64,000 bases of DNA, taken from positions 496,001 to 560,000 of the forward strand of contig NZ_CP126740.1 in assembly GCF_030246925.1 (NCBI RefSeq), written 5' to 3'. Below, in pieces: positions 36,421 to 45,466 of this stretch (its first letter is position 1; the number at the start of each line of letters is the position of its first letter). Under the pieces are notes generated by a model, which made no database searches, was not told the origin of the DNA, and worked only from the letters and a program-made list of their open reading frames with translations. The translations under genes were made by a program, and so were the position numbers. This DNA comes from Microbacterium sp. zg-Y625 (GTDB taxonomy: Bacteria > Actinomycetota > Actinomycetes > Actinomycetales > Microbacteriaceae).

Positions 36421-37196
36421 ACTTCGCAGCGGTCCTCAGGAGTCTTCGCCGCCGGTGGTACATCGTGGTCCCCGGCATCCTGATCGCCATCTCGGCCGCG
36501 GCGGTCGCATGGGCGACGATCCCCCCGGACTATGAGCGAGCGGCCACGCAGTTGCTGCTACCGGGGGAAGGAACCTTGCCGGAAGGGAGTTCCAATCCGT
36601 TCCTCTTCCTCGGTGGGCTCACCGCGGCAGCGGATGTCATCGTCCGCGCCGTCGGGTCGGAAGACGTCGTTCGTGAGCTCACCGAGCCTCACCCCGGATC
36701 TGAGATGGTGGTCTCCCGCGATCCGCTGAATGCCGGCCCCGCCATCCTGATCACGGTGACCGCGCCGCAGGACGAAGTCGCGGCAGAGATCCTCGACGAC
36801 GCGATCGAAATGACAGTCCGAACCGTCGAAGAATTACAGACGAGTCAGGGCATTCCGGCGACGAGCCAGATCGGGGTGACCCTCGTCACGCGCGACGGCG
36901 TGAGTACGCTCCAACAGCGGAACCGGCTCACGGTCGTCGCGGCGTTGGGGCTGGGAACCTCAGCGCTCGCCGTGCTGCTTGCGGCCGTGGTGGACGGTCT
37001 CGCGCGTGAGCGCCGTCGCAGGCGGCACCGTTCGGATCATCCCGCAGCGGCGGCGCCGGGACGTCCTCGTCGCCGCGTGGAGGACCACGATTCTCCGCCG
37101 CGGGGTGACGCTCACGACGCGCCACCGCACTCGGACTCGGAGCGCGGTGCGTCTCAAAGGAGCGATCTGGTGCCGGTGCACAACTCGGAGACGTGA
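36417..37196 (+). CDS. Wzz-like chain-length protein without kinase, second copy
   Basis: 259 residues from ATG 36417. The N-terminal LRSLRRRWYIVVPGILIAI helix, an outside domain with DYERAATQLLLPGEG, and a second helix near 175-195 match co-polymerases. The 60-residue cytoplasmic tail is rich in Arg, His, Asp and Pro. There is no kinase domain, so chain length may be controlled with the distant BY-kinases at 1-2.7 kb. It overlaps the polymerase gene by GTGA. Confidence 0.7.
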   Translation: MNFAAVLRSLRRRWYIVVPGILIAISAAAVAWATIPPDYERAATQLLLPGEGTLPEGSSNPFLFLGGLTAAADVIVRAVGSEDVVRELTEPHPGSEMVVSRDPLNAGPAILITVTAPQDEVAAEILDDAIEMTVRTVEELQTSQGIPATSQIGVTLVTRDGVSTLQQRNRLTVVAALGLGTSALAVLLAAVVDGLARERRRRRHRSDHPAAAAPGRPRRRVEDHDSPPRGDAHDAPPHSDSERGASQRSDLVPVHNSET

Positions 37197-38632
37197 GTAT
37201 GCGCGCCGATCTCCCCCAACCTCGTGCGGCGTATGAGCACAGCGTGGTCAAGGCCTCGCGTGGTGGAAGCGCGCTCACGATGGTCACCGTCTACCTTGTG
37301 CTACTCATCGCCGTTCCGTCGAACCTGACCATCACTGCTCTCGGATCCCTGGGTCGGCCGTCGCTGCTGTGGGGGCTTCTCCTCATGATGTGGTGGACGC
37401 TCGCTCGCTTGCAGCAACGCAACGTCGACGTCCTGCCCGTCCGTCAGCCTGTGCGCCTGGCGCTGGGGTGCTTGGTGGTCGTGGTGCTTGTGAGTTTCGC
37501 GTTCGCGATGCTCAGAGGCCAGCCGGCCGACCAAGTCAGTCCTGCCATCGTGTCCTTGTTGCGCTTGATGTCATGGAGCGGCGTGCTCCTGGTCGTCATG
37601 GATGGCATCCGCACTCACCATGACGCTGCGAAGCTTCATCGACGGATCGTCGGGGCAGGGGTTTTTCTCGCTGTGCTCGGGCTGTGTCAGTTCTTCGCCG
37701 GACAGACCCTTCTTGGGTGGGTGGCAGCCCTTCCCGGCGTGAGCATGGATCTCGGCGGCGTCGACACTCGAGGAATGTTCACGCGAGCGTCGGGCACGGC
37801 CACACACCCGCTGGAGTACACGGCTGCGATCACGGCGATCCTTCCGCTCGCGCTGGCCCATGGGTTGCTGCGAGGTCCGCGGTCCGCGGGGGGGATCATC
37901 ACCGCATGGCTGCCGGCAACGCTCCTCGCGCTCGCCGCACTGCTCTCGGTCTCACGCTCCGCCGTCATCGGGATCGCGGTCGCGTTCGTCGCCTTCCTCC
38001 CGGGGATGCCCCGGGGATACCGCATGGCAATCGGCGTCGGCGGTGCAGTCGCGGCAGCGGCGGTCGTGATCGTGGTGCCCGGGATGCTCTCCACGACGTT
38101 GTCGCTGTTCACGCAGGCGTCCGGTGACCCGAGCACCCAATCGCGCACGAATGCGCTTGCCAGGGTCCCTGAGTTCCTCGCCACGAGTCCGCTCGTCGGG
38201 CAGGGATTCGGGACCTTCCTCCCGCGCTATTACATCTTTGACAACCAGTGGGTTCTCACCACGGTTGAACTCGGGGTGCTGGGCGTCGCTTCGCTGTTGG
38301 CGATGGTGGGATGCGCCGTGGTCGGTGCCGCCCGCGCGGGTCGTTTCTCACGGTTCCCGGATACCCGCCTGCTGGGCTCCGCGACGGCCGCATCGACCCT
38401 GACCATCGCGGTGCTCTTGCTGTTTTTCGACGGCCTCAGCTTTCCCATCGCTGCCGGCCTCATGTTTCTCCTCATCGGCTATGCGAGCGCTCTGCGGGCC
38501 ATCGGACGGGCGGATAGCGATTTGGCGCTTCGATCTCGAGCGCGTGCGCTTCCCGGCGTCGGGGTGGCTCGGCGGCGCGCCATTCCGACGCGAGTGAGTC
38601 AGCACCTGTCCCGTTCGACAGATGCCCAGTAG
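37193..38632 (+). CDS. O-antigen polymerase/ligase-type membrane protein (Wzy/WaaL)
   Basis: 479 residues from GTG 37193. It has about twelve helices with a large outside loop between about 150 and 210. RGMFTRASGTATHPLEYTA and RTNALARVPEFLATSPLVGQGFGTF match the Wzy_C/O-antigen ligase region. In a gram-positive it would polymerise or attach the glycan on the outer membrane face. It is last of the flippase-Wzz-Wzy group. The C-terminal tail is basic. Confidence 0.83.
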   Translation: MSMRADLPQPRAAYEHSVVKASRGGSALTMVTVYLVLLIAVPSNLTITALGSLGRPSLLWGLLLMMWWTLARLQQRNVDVLPVRQPVRLALGCLVVVVLVSFAFAMLRGQPADQVSPAIVSLLRLMSWSGVLLVVMDGIRTHHDAAKLHRRIVGAGVFLAVLGLCQFFAGQTLLGWVAALPGVSMDLGGVDTRGMFTRASGTATHPLEYTAAITAILPLALAHGLLRGPRSAGGIITAWLPATLLALAALLSVSRSAVIGIAVAFVAFLPGMPRGYRMAIGVGGAVAAAAVVIVVPGMLSTTLSLFTQASGDPSTQSRTNALARVPEFLATSPLVGQGFGTFLPRYYIFDNQWVLTTVELGVLGVASLLAMVGCAVVGAARAGRFSRFPDTRLLGSATAASTLTIAVLLLFFDGLSFPIAAGLMFLLIGYASALRAIGRADSDLALRSRARALPGVGVARRRAIPTRVSQHLSRSTDAQ

Positions 38633-38642
38633 GAGGCATACA

Positions 38643-39536
38643 GTGGCCGACCAATCCCCACGAACCCTGGAAATCCTCACGCCGAGCTACGCACCCGATT
38701 TCGAATTGTGTCGCGATCTGGTCGAGAGCGTGCAGCGGTTCGCACCGCCGGGCACCCTGCATCGCATCGTCGTGCCGGCGCACGATCACCGGTTGTTCGC
38801 GGAGCTGGCCGGTGACAACGTGACGGTCCAGACGGTGGGCCACCTCTTGCCCACACGGATGCGCAAGGTGCCGCGGGCGAATGCCTGGATCGACGTTCGC
38901 CATCCCTGGCCGCCCGTGCGTGGTTGGATCGCCCAGCAGGTCGTGAAGCTCGGGGCCGCGGCCGGCAGCACGGCCGACCGTGTGCTTCTCGTTGACTCCG
39001 ACATCGTGTTCATCCGCCCGTTCTCCATCGCGGACTACGGTGCCGGGGGAGGCATCCCGCTGTACCGCCTGCCCAGCGGTGTACATGAGGGCATGACACG
39101 CCACGTGATCTGGGACACCGTCGCCCGGCGGATGCTCGGCCTGCCGCTGCCTGCTCGCGGCGGTGACGCTCGCTTGCCGGATTACATCTGCTGCCCCTGC
39201 ATCTGGGACCCGGCGGTGGTGCGTGCACTGCTGGCGTGGGTACAGGAGCGCGCCGGGATCCCCTGGCAGGCGGCGATCGGCCGCAACCTGCACTTCTCGG
39301 AGATGGTGCTCTACGGGGTATATGTCGACGAAATCGTCTCAGCGTACACGCCCGTGATGCACCAGACGGCGATGCGATGCGTCAACCACTACGACGAAAA
39401 CCCCCTCGACGACGAAGCGTTCGCGCGTCTGCTGGGTGCAGCATCGGAGGAAGATGTCGCCGTGATGGTGTCCGCCAAATCCGGCACCGACCTGGCGACA
39501 CGTCGACGGGCGATTGCGGCGTTCCTGGGCGATTGA
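38643..39536 (+). CDS. DUF6492-like putative glycosyltransferase
   Basis: 297 residues from GTG 38643, with AGGAGG upstream. It opens with LEILTPSYAPDFELCRDLV and has VLLVDSDIVFI near residue 120, a DXD-like site. The ICCPCIWD segment and lone Cys residues recall the DUF6492 family in actinobacterial glycan loci. I take it as a GT-A glycosyltransferase with moderate confidence. It ends 14 bp from the convergent secreted hydrolase. Confidence 0.65.
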   Translation: MADQSPRTLEILTPSYAPDFELCRDLVESVQRFAPPGTLHRIVVPAHDHRLFAELAGDNVTVQTVGHLLPTRMRKVPRANAWIDVRHPWPPVRGWIAQQVVKLGAAAGSTADRVLLVDSDIVFIRPFSIADYGAGGGIPLYRLPSGVHEGMTRHVIWDTVARRMLGLPLPARGGDARLPDYICCPCIWDPAVVRALLAWVQERAGIPWQAAIGRNLHFSEMVLYGVYVDEIVSAYTPVMHQTAMRCVNHYDENPLDDEAFARLLGAASEEDVAVMVSAKSGTDLATRRRAIAAFLGD

Positions 39537-39550
39537 ATCGGGAGCGGCGA

Positions 39551-42046
39551 TCAGTCGCGCAGCGCCAGTCGGTAGATGTGGTGGTCGTGCTCAGCGGTGA
39601 AGGTATCCACCACGGTCCCGTCGACTGCGGCGAGCGTACGGTCTTCGCCGATCACTTCGATGACGCTGCCGTCGACACCTGCAGGCAGCTCGAGCGATCG
39701 CGATCCTGTGCCTCCGTCGGTCATCGCGATGATGTAGGCGTAGCCGTCGCGTGCTTTGAGGGTCGTCTCCAGGCCCGGCCCAAAATCCCACCGGTACGAC
39801 GGCGAGTTGATAACGGGCGCGAGCGCGGTCACCTCGGCGTTGATGGCTTTGACCTCAGCCCGCAGCGTCTCGCCGCACTCGACGAGCGAGTAGTTCCCGC
39901 AGATGCCGTTGCTGTTGTGCTGGAAGTACGCGATGCCCGCCGCGCCGTGGATGATCGAGTTCCACACGGCACCCTCGATCTGCTGGCCGGTCATGCTCGT
40001 CGCGCCCGCCTCGCTCAAGTACGGCTCGGCGGTTTCGATGAACACCCAGTTCGGTCGGGATGCGGCCGGCGACGCGAACGTCTCCATCTGGTCCTGCAGC
40101 CACCCGTAAGCCCCGGAAGAGGCCGGTTCCTTGCCGGCAGGCCAGGCGGGGGACGTTGGCAGCAGATCCTGCACGTGCGGACTGGTGTACGCGTACTTGT
40201 CGACGCTCGTGACGTCCATCAGCGCAACGTGCTCGTCCATTGTCGTCGGTGCCCAGTAGGTGCCCAGCACACCGTTCCCGAAGTTCGCTTGAAGGAACCG
40301 GCCGTCGTTGCGAGAGCGGAAGTCGGACACGAAGCCCTGTTGCGCGGCTAGCCTGCCCCGCTCGGACTCCTCAGTGCAATCGGAGTAGCCCATCTCGCAT
40401 TCGTCGCTGACGTGCCATCCGACCACCCTCGCGTTGTTTGAGACCTCCGCCGGCGTCCACTCGTTCTGTGCGAGGACAGAGATGCCCTCGTTCGTGATCG
40501 ACGTCAGCGGTGAGCCGTCGTGCTCGGCGCCCATATAGGTGTTCACCCCGATGGCTGCCAAAGACCCCGCGTGCTCCGGCTTGCCGAAGAACACGGCGAT
40601 GGGGAAGAAGGTGTCCTCGTCCCATCCTGCGGCGCTGGCCTTGTCGAATCTGCTGTAGTACTGCGCGCCGCCCCACCACGCTTCCTGCGGCAGATCCAGC
40701 ACGGAGCCGCCCCGCCCCGGCGCGGGGCTCGGGGTGGGGGTCGGCGAGGGAGTGGCCGTGGGTCGGGGCGTCGGGGCGGGGGTCGTCGGGACGGGAGTGG
40801 GCGACGGACTCGGCGCGGGTGTGGGGGCTGTGGATGCCGGAGCGAAGACGATATCGACGTAGTAGTTCGAGTTCAGATAGTTGTCGGTGGGGAAGCCGCC
40901 GGGGCCGTATGCATAGACGCCGGCACCGGCAGGAACCGACAGGTAGGGCGAGTCGATTCCCTGATCGAAGAAGTGGTCTTCAGCGGCATAGCGCCCTCGC
41001 GTCGCGAGGTAGGACACGACGTACTCGCCCCCGGCAGTCACCTCCACCGGTGCGGAAAGGCGAGCCAGCTGCCAGCCTTCTGCAGAAGTCTCGGCGAAGG
41101 TGACACGTGAGAGCACCTCTCCATCGGCATCCCAGAGTGTGCCGCGATGCGGACCGTCGTTACCCGAGGTCTTGAAGAACCGGATGCCGGTGATCGTCCC
41201 ATCGACTTTGGGCGAGAATCTCATGCCCAGTTCGACGGACGCGGTGTCCGCATCCTCCGCGTCGGCGGACGGTGCATCGTCCAGGACGGATCCGGTTGCC
41301 GCATCGGGGTTCGGAGTCGGTTCGCCCGTGCCCGGATCGGGCTCGGGGACGAAGGACACATCGACGAAGTAATTCGAGAAGCGGTGCGACTGGGAGGGAA
41401 AGCCTCCCGCTTCGTAGGTGTAGACGCCGGCAGCCCGGGGGAGCTGCAGGCCCCCGACCGCATTCGGCCGAACGAAGTAGTTCTCCTCTACCGAGTACGC
41501 ACCGGACTCGGCCGTGTAGGAGACGACATACTCCTGGCCCGCGTCGAGGGGGACAGGACTACTCAGCGCCGCAGTCTGCCATCCTTCCGGGGAGCCGGTC
41601 GCGAAGACGACCCGTGCAAGGAGCTCTCCCTGTGCAGACCAGAGTGATCCCGTGTGCGGACCCTCGTTGGCGTCGGTCTTGAAGAAGCGGATCCCCGTGA
41701 CGGTTCCCGCAGTCGCGGGGGTGAACCGCATACCGAGTTCGACCGCACGGGTGTCCGGATCGACAGGAACGGCGGGTTTCGCGCTGTCTGCGAAGATGGA
41801 CCGCGACGCGGAGGCGGCGGTTGTTCCGGTGAGCACCGGCCCGGCGTTCGCCGGAACCATGGCGGAGGCGAACACGGTGACCTCACCGGGCCGCGCCGGA
41901 TCTGCGGGGATGGCCGTCGCGGTGGGGTGGGAAACCACGACACTGAGGATCAGGACCGCTGCGGCGGCGAGGGCGAGACGGATCGGCGCCAGCGCAGGGC
42001 GCCCCAGCGGCGCGGCGGTCCTGTGGGAGGCAGGCGTCATCTTCAT
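39551..42046 (-). CDS. Secreted protein: two DUF4082 domains and a putative glycoside hydrolase
   Basis: About 831 residues from ATG 42046 (GGGGAG upstream); GTG 42055 and ATG 42040 are alternatives. A signal peptide precedes two DUF4082 domains with RFFKT motifs near residues 115 and 290. A Pro/Thr linker (about 410-450) leads to a C-terminal domain with VVGWHVSDECEMGY, VDKYAYTSPHVQDLLP and WVFIETAEPY, which looks like a TIM-barrel glycoside hydrolase with acidic residues at strand ends. The family is not identified. It shares DUF4082 with the 1785-residue protein and converges on the glycosyltransferase run. Cleaving or modifying the surface glycan is possible. Confidence 0.78.
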   Translation of the reverse strand: MKMTPASHRTAAPLGRPALAPIRLALAAAAVLILSVVVSHPTATAIPADPARPGEVTVFASAMVPANAGPVLTGTTAASASRSIFADSAKPAVPVDPDTRAVELGMRFTPATAGTVTGIRFFKTDANEGPHTGSLWSAQGELLARVVFATGSPEGWQTAALSSPVPLDAGQEYVVSYTAESGAYSVEENYFVRPNAVGGLQLPRAAGVYTYEAGGFPSQSHRFSNYFVDVSFVPEPDPGTGEPTPNPDAATGSVLDDAPSADAEDADTASVELGMRFSPKVDGTITGIRFFKTSGNDGPHRGTLWDADGEVLSRVTFAETSAEGWQLARLSAPVEVTAGGEYVVSYLATRGRYAAEDHFFDQGIDSPYLSVPAGAGVYAYGPGGFPTDNYLNSNYYVDIVFAPASTAPTPAPSPSPTPVPTTPAPTPRPTATPSPTPTPSPAPGRGGSVLDLPQEAWWGGAQYYSRFDKASAAGWDEDTFFPIAVFFGKPEHAGSLAAIGVNTYMGAEHDGSPLTSITNEGISVLAQNEWTPAEVSNNARVVGWHVSDECEMGYSDCTEESERGRLAAQQGFVSDFRSRNDGRFLQANFGNGVLGTYWAPTTMDEHVALMDVTSVDKYAYTSPHVQDLLPTSPAWPAGKEPASSGAYGWLQDQMETFASPAASRPNWVFIETAEPYLSEAGATSMTGQQIEGAVWNSIIHGAAGIAYFQHNSNGICGNYSLVECGETLRAEVKAINAEVTALAPVINSPSYRWDFGPGLETTLKARDGYAYIIAMTDGGTGSRSLELPAGVDGSVIEVIGEDRTLAAVDGTVVDTFTAEHDHHIYRLALRD

Positions 42047-42144
42047 TGGAGACACTCCCCGCGGGGGATGGGTCGCGCCGAGTCACGCGAGTGCAAGAAG
42101 CGTAACAACGGGGCAAGAGCCACTTGGGCTCGGTGAGGCACTTC

Positions 42145-43971
42145 TCATCGGGCGCGGAATCCGGCCACACGAGGCGGGGAGAGCGCGGTGACTGCGGCCA
42201 GTTCGCGGCTGGAATCGTCCCGCTCCCACAGATCGGTATCCGTCGACCGTCTTGCGCGGTGTCGGCCCAGCGCGGTCAAGGCGGTGAAGATGACCGCGTC
42301 GGCAAGACTCCACGGGCCCCGTACCGTCCGCAGCACATCACGCAGGGTCTTGCCGCCGCCGTCGTGGCCGAGTGCGGATACGCCGCGTCTGCTGCGAGTC
42401 AGCACCGCGAGGAGCGCCCCGGTCGTACGCGGCACGCGCACGCGGACGGGTGGGCTCAGCGGGATCGCCTTCTCTGCAGGGCTGAACATGCTGTCGACGT
42501 AGAAGTCGTCGGCGGTTACCGCGGGGAGGATCCCGACACGCTCGATCCCCGGTCCGGTCAATGCGTAGACGCCAGCGCCCCAGAGGGCGCCGGTCATGCT
42601 GGCCACGCGCGAGCGCGCCCGGTAGTAGGCGCGCACGAGCGGGACCGAGTCGAGTGCGTCGTACTCGAATGGTGGTCTGCCGGCGTGGATCCCCGGTCGC
42701 GCCAGCGCGCGCATGAGGCCCGGGATCGCCGCCGACGGGAATTCGATGTCGGCGTCGAGCACGATGAACGGCTCGGCCGATGCGGTCCTGATGCCTTCGT
42801 TCACAGCGGCGATCTTGGAGGCCATGTCGAGGCTGGTCACCCTGACACCGGGCACGGACCCGGCTTTGGGTGCGGTGTCGTCGCTGCATGCGTTGCAGAC
42901 GACATGAATGTCGAGAGAGTTGAGACCGGCAGGTTCAGCGAGTTCGCGGAGGGTTCGTTCGATGACGGCGGCTTCATTGTGAGCAGGCACGATGACAGAT
43001 GCCGTGGGCGAATCCGTCGACCCTCGCCAACTGCCTCGGGGCAGGGACCGCCAGCTGCGTTCGTCGCGCAGTGTGCGGTACACGAATCGATGCGCCTCCG
43101 ATTTGTGCATGCGCAGCGCCGCCCCCACGATGGCGACGCGGCGGTAGGCCTCCGCGCGACGTGGAGCATGTTTTCGCACGTATCGCACCCTGCTGACGTT
43201 GAGGAGCGCATCGAGGGCCGCCGACGAGCCCGACTTGCCCTGGCTGTGTTCGACCACCGCGCTCGGCTCGAACACGACGGCGAAGCCGGCGGCCCGGACA
43301 CGATGGCAATAGTCGGTCTCTTCCGAGTACAGGAAGAACCGTTCGTCCCATTCCCCGGCGGCCCTTGCCGCCTCCGCTGTGACGAGGAGGGCGGCTCCAC
43401 TCGCCCAATCGACGTCCCGTTGACGGGTATAGGCGACCGGCCGCCGCACCCACTCCGTGAGTGCTCGCGGTCTCGACGCCCACAGCGGACCCAGGATCGC
43501 GTCGCTCAGCGCACGAAGCACGCCGGGCTCATTGAAGAGCGAGGGTGTCACCTGCCCGTCGTCGTCCACGATCCGCGGAGCGACGATACCCGCGTCGGGG
43601 CGTCCACGCCTTGCAGCCAAAAGCGCACGGACGGCGCCCGGGCGCACGCGGAGGTCGGGGTTGAGGATCAGGAAGCACTCTGTGTCGCCGGCCTGCGCAG
43701 CGGCGACATTGATCCCTCCCGAATAGCCGAGGTTTCCGCCCGAGCGCACCACGACGACATCATCATGCCGAGCCAGGACGCCGAGCGTCTCGTCCGACGA
43801 GTCGTTGTCCGCGACAATCACTCTCATGCCGGTGAGTGCTGCTTCCGGCCGGAGGGACTGCAGCAGGCCATCGATCTCCTGCGCGCTGTTATACGTCACG
43901 ACGAGGACGACGACTTCCGCAGGCTCGTCGACCGAGAGGAAGCGGTTATCCGGACGGATGGGCGTGCTCAT
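42145..43971 (-). CDS. Double glycosyltransferase: two GT2 domains in one protein
   Basis: 608 residues from ATG 43971 (GGAG upstream). The first GT2 domain (about 18-300) has VVLVVTYNSAQEIDGLL and a DNDSSD motif like rhamnosyltransferases, with CFLILNPDLRV. The second (about 330-600) has ASVIVPAHNEAAVIERTL and IVLDADIEF, and ends WERDDSSR, almost the same tail as the GT2 at 18433. So the C-terminal half is a paralogue of that enzyme fused to a different one. Two sugars could be added in sequence. It is divergent from the VanZ gene. Confidence 0.85.
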   Translation of the reverse strand: MSTPIRPDNRFLSVDEPAEVVVLVVTYNSAQEIDGLLQSLRPEAALTGMRVIVADNDSSDETLGVLARHDDVVVVRSGGNLGYSGGINVAAAQAGDTECFLILNPDLRVRPGAVRALLAARRGRPDAGIVAPRIVDDDGQVTPSLFNEPGVLRALSDAILGPLWASRPRALTEWVRRPVAYTRQRDVDWASGAALLVTAEAARAAGEWDERFFLYSEETDYCHRVRAAGFAVVFEPSAVVEHSQGKSGSSAALDALLNVSRVRYVRKHAPRRAEAYRRVAIVGAALRMHKSEAHRFVYRTLRDERSWRSLPRGSWRGSTDSPTASVIVPAHNEAAVIERTLRELAEPAGLNSLDIHVVCNACSDDTAPKAGSVPGVRVTSLDMASKIAAVNEGIRTASAEPFIVLDADIEFPSAAIPGLMRALARPGIHAGRPPFEYDALDSVPLVRAYYRARSRVASMTGALWGAGVYALTGPGIERVGILPAVTADDFYVDSMFSPAEKAIPLSPPVRVRVPRTTGALLAVLTRSRRGVSALGHDGGGKTLRDVLRTVRGPWSLADAVIFTALTALGRHRARRSTDTDLWERDDSSRELAAVTALSPPRVAGFRAR

Positions 43972-44004
43972 GAGCGCGACTCCTTCATCTCTGCTCCGGC
44001 CGCT

Positions 44005-44028
44005 GGGGCCATGTGGCATGGTGGCCCC
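44005..44028. promoter_or_regulatory. Perfect 7-bp inverted repeat between divergent genes
   Basis: Arms GGGGCCA (44005-44011) and TGGCCCC (44022-44028) end directly at the ATG of the VanZ gene. The 57-bp divergent gap suggests an operator or a hairpin that covers the start. No regulator is known. Confidence 0.45.
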
Positions 44029-44475
44029 ATGGCGTACAGGCGCAGGCGTAGCACGTGGGTGCTCATCGGCCTGGTTGCGTACCTGCTCGCAGTCGTCGGA
44101 ATTCTGCTCGCCCCGGTGTCGTACGGCGAGATCGTCGAAGCGATAGGTGACTGGATCCGGGCCGCATTCGGTGCCGGTTGGTTCGGATACGGGTGGATCG
44201 AGTTCTTGGCGAACATCGCCCTGTTCGCGCCGCTCGGCCTGCTGCTGACGCTTTCCTTCCGCCATCCGTTGCGGGGAGCGCTGTTGGCGGCCGCCATATC
44301 CATCGCCGCCGAACTCGTGCAGCTCGCACTTCCCGCCCGCACGGCCAGCCCGCGCGACATCCTCGCCAATACGCTCGGTGCGGCGATCGGTGCCGCGCTG
44401 GCATGGCTGCTGGTCCTGCGTCGCGACCGCATCACTCCTCCCTCACCACCGACGGAGACCACGCATGCTCGATGA
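44029..44475 (+). CDS. VanZ-like membrane protein
   Basis: 148 residues from ATG 44029. Four helices with WIEFLANIALFAPLGLLLTL and a C-terminal ELVQL..PARTASPRDILANTLGAAIG match VanZ-like proteins. VanZ confers teicoplanin resistance in enterococci, but most relatives have no known role. It is alone on the plus strand, divergent from the double glycosyltransferase. Its last 44 bp overlap the convergent TolB-like gene, with the stop at 44473-44475. Confidence 0.85.
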   Translation: MAYRRRRSTWVLIGLVAYLLAVVGILLAPVSYGEIVEAIGDWIRAAFGAGWFGYGWIEFLANIALFAPLGLLLTLSFRHPLRGALLAAAISIAAELVQLALPARTASPRDILANTLGAAIGAALAWLLVLRRDRITPPSPPTETTHAR

Positions 44476-45466
44476 GCACGTACGGCTCTGTTGATCCGTC
44501 CGCTGCGAGTGCCCAGACATCGGTGTCGCCGGCAACACCTGCTCGCGGCATCCCGTAGAGCAGCACGTCGTCGTCGAGCCATTCGATCTGGTCGTCGATG
44601 CTGCGGGTCTCGGGCAGCAGGTGGATGCGCCCGGTCGCGACCTCGTAGATCGCCGGCGTCCAGTGCGCGGTCGGCCCGGAGCCGCCGGTGACCCGCTTGA
44701 ACGCGATGCGGGTACCGTCCGGCGAGAGCGAGGGGCACTCCACGTTCGTGGCGAGCGTCGTGAGGGTGCGCGCGGCGATGTCCCCGCGCACCAGGTAGGT
44801 GACGCCGGCGGTGGTCAGGCCCACGGTGGCGTAGAAGGCGGTCTCGTCGATGAACGTGATGCCCCAGTAGTTGCGGTCCACGGGAGCGGCCGGCTCGCCG
44901 TCGATGAGCAGCGTCCACTCCTCGATGTTCCCGAGGTCGTCGCCGCCGGTGGTCCGCAGGGAGGTGGCGGTGGAGAACCCGACGGCCGCGTAGGAGTGGC
45001 CGGTGACGAACGAGGTCGTCGCGACCAGCGAGCCGTCGGGCGAGAGGCGCGTGCGACTGGGGATGCCGGCGAGGGGCCACTCCCGCACCGCGCCCCCCGC
45101 GTCGGCGGCGCCGCCGGCGTAGACGGTGGCGGTGTAGGTCGGCACGATGCCGCGCACCGAGCGCAGGCACGACAGGCTGTCTGGCGCCGCGTCGAGGCGG
45201 TCGCAGGCGATGTCGCTCACGGCGCGGGTGCCGCCGGGATCGGCGAGCGGCACGCTCGCGACATGCCCGTAGCCCTCGCCCGACGCGGTGTTGCGGAACA
45301 CGATGCGCTCGCCGTCGGTGGACCACCGATCGGTCGTGGCGACGTCGCTGGGCGCGGCGCGTCGCGCGCCCTGGTCCGCCCACGCGACCACCCCGACCAC
45401 CGTCGTGCCGCCCAGCGCCACCACCGACAGCGCCGCGATGAGCGCCCATTTCGCGCGGTCGTTCAC
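44432..45466 (-). CDS. Anchored WD40/TolB-like beta-propeller protein
   Basis: 344 residues from GTG 45466 (VNDRAKWALIAAL). A membrane helix at about 7-30 exports the rest. Repeated blocks such as SRTRLSPDGSLVATTS and CPSLSPDGTRIAF are TolB-like propeller blades. The function in actinobacterial surface loci is not known. It overlaps the MFS gene stop by GTGA and the VanZ gene by 44 bp at the 3' end. Confidence 0.75.
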   Translation of the reverse strand: MNDRAKWALIAALSVVALGGTTVVGVVAWADQGARRAAPSDVATTDRWSTDGERIVFRNTASGEGYGHVASVPLADPGGTRAVSDIACDRLDAAPDSLSCLRSVRGIVPTYTATVYAGGAADAGGAVREWPLAGIPSRTRLSPDGSLVATTSFVTGHSYAAVGFSTATSLRTTGGDDLGNIEEWTLLIDGEPAAPVDRNYWGITFIDETAFYATVGLTTAGVTYLVRGDIAARTLTTLATNVECPSLSPDGTRIAFKRVTGGSGPTAHWTPAIYEVATGRIHLLPETRSIDDQIEWLDDDVLLYGMPRAGVAGDTDVWALAADGSTEPYVLIEHAWSPSVVREE

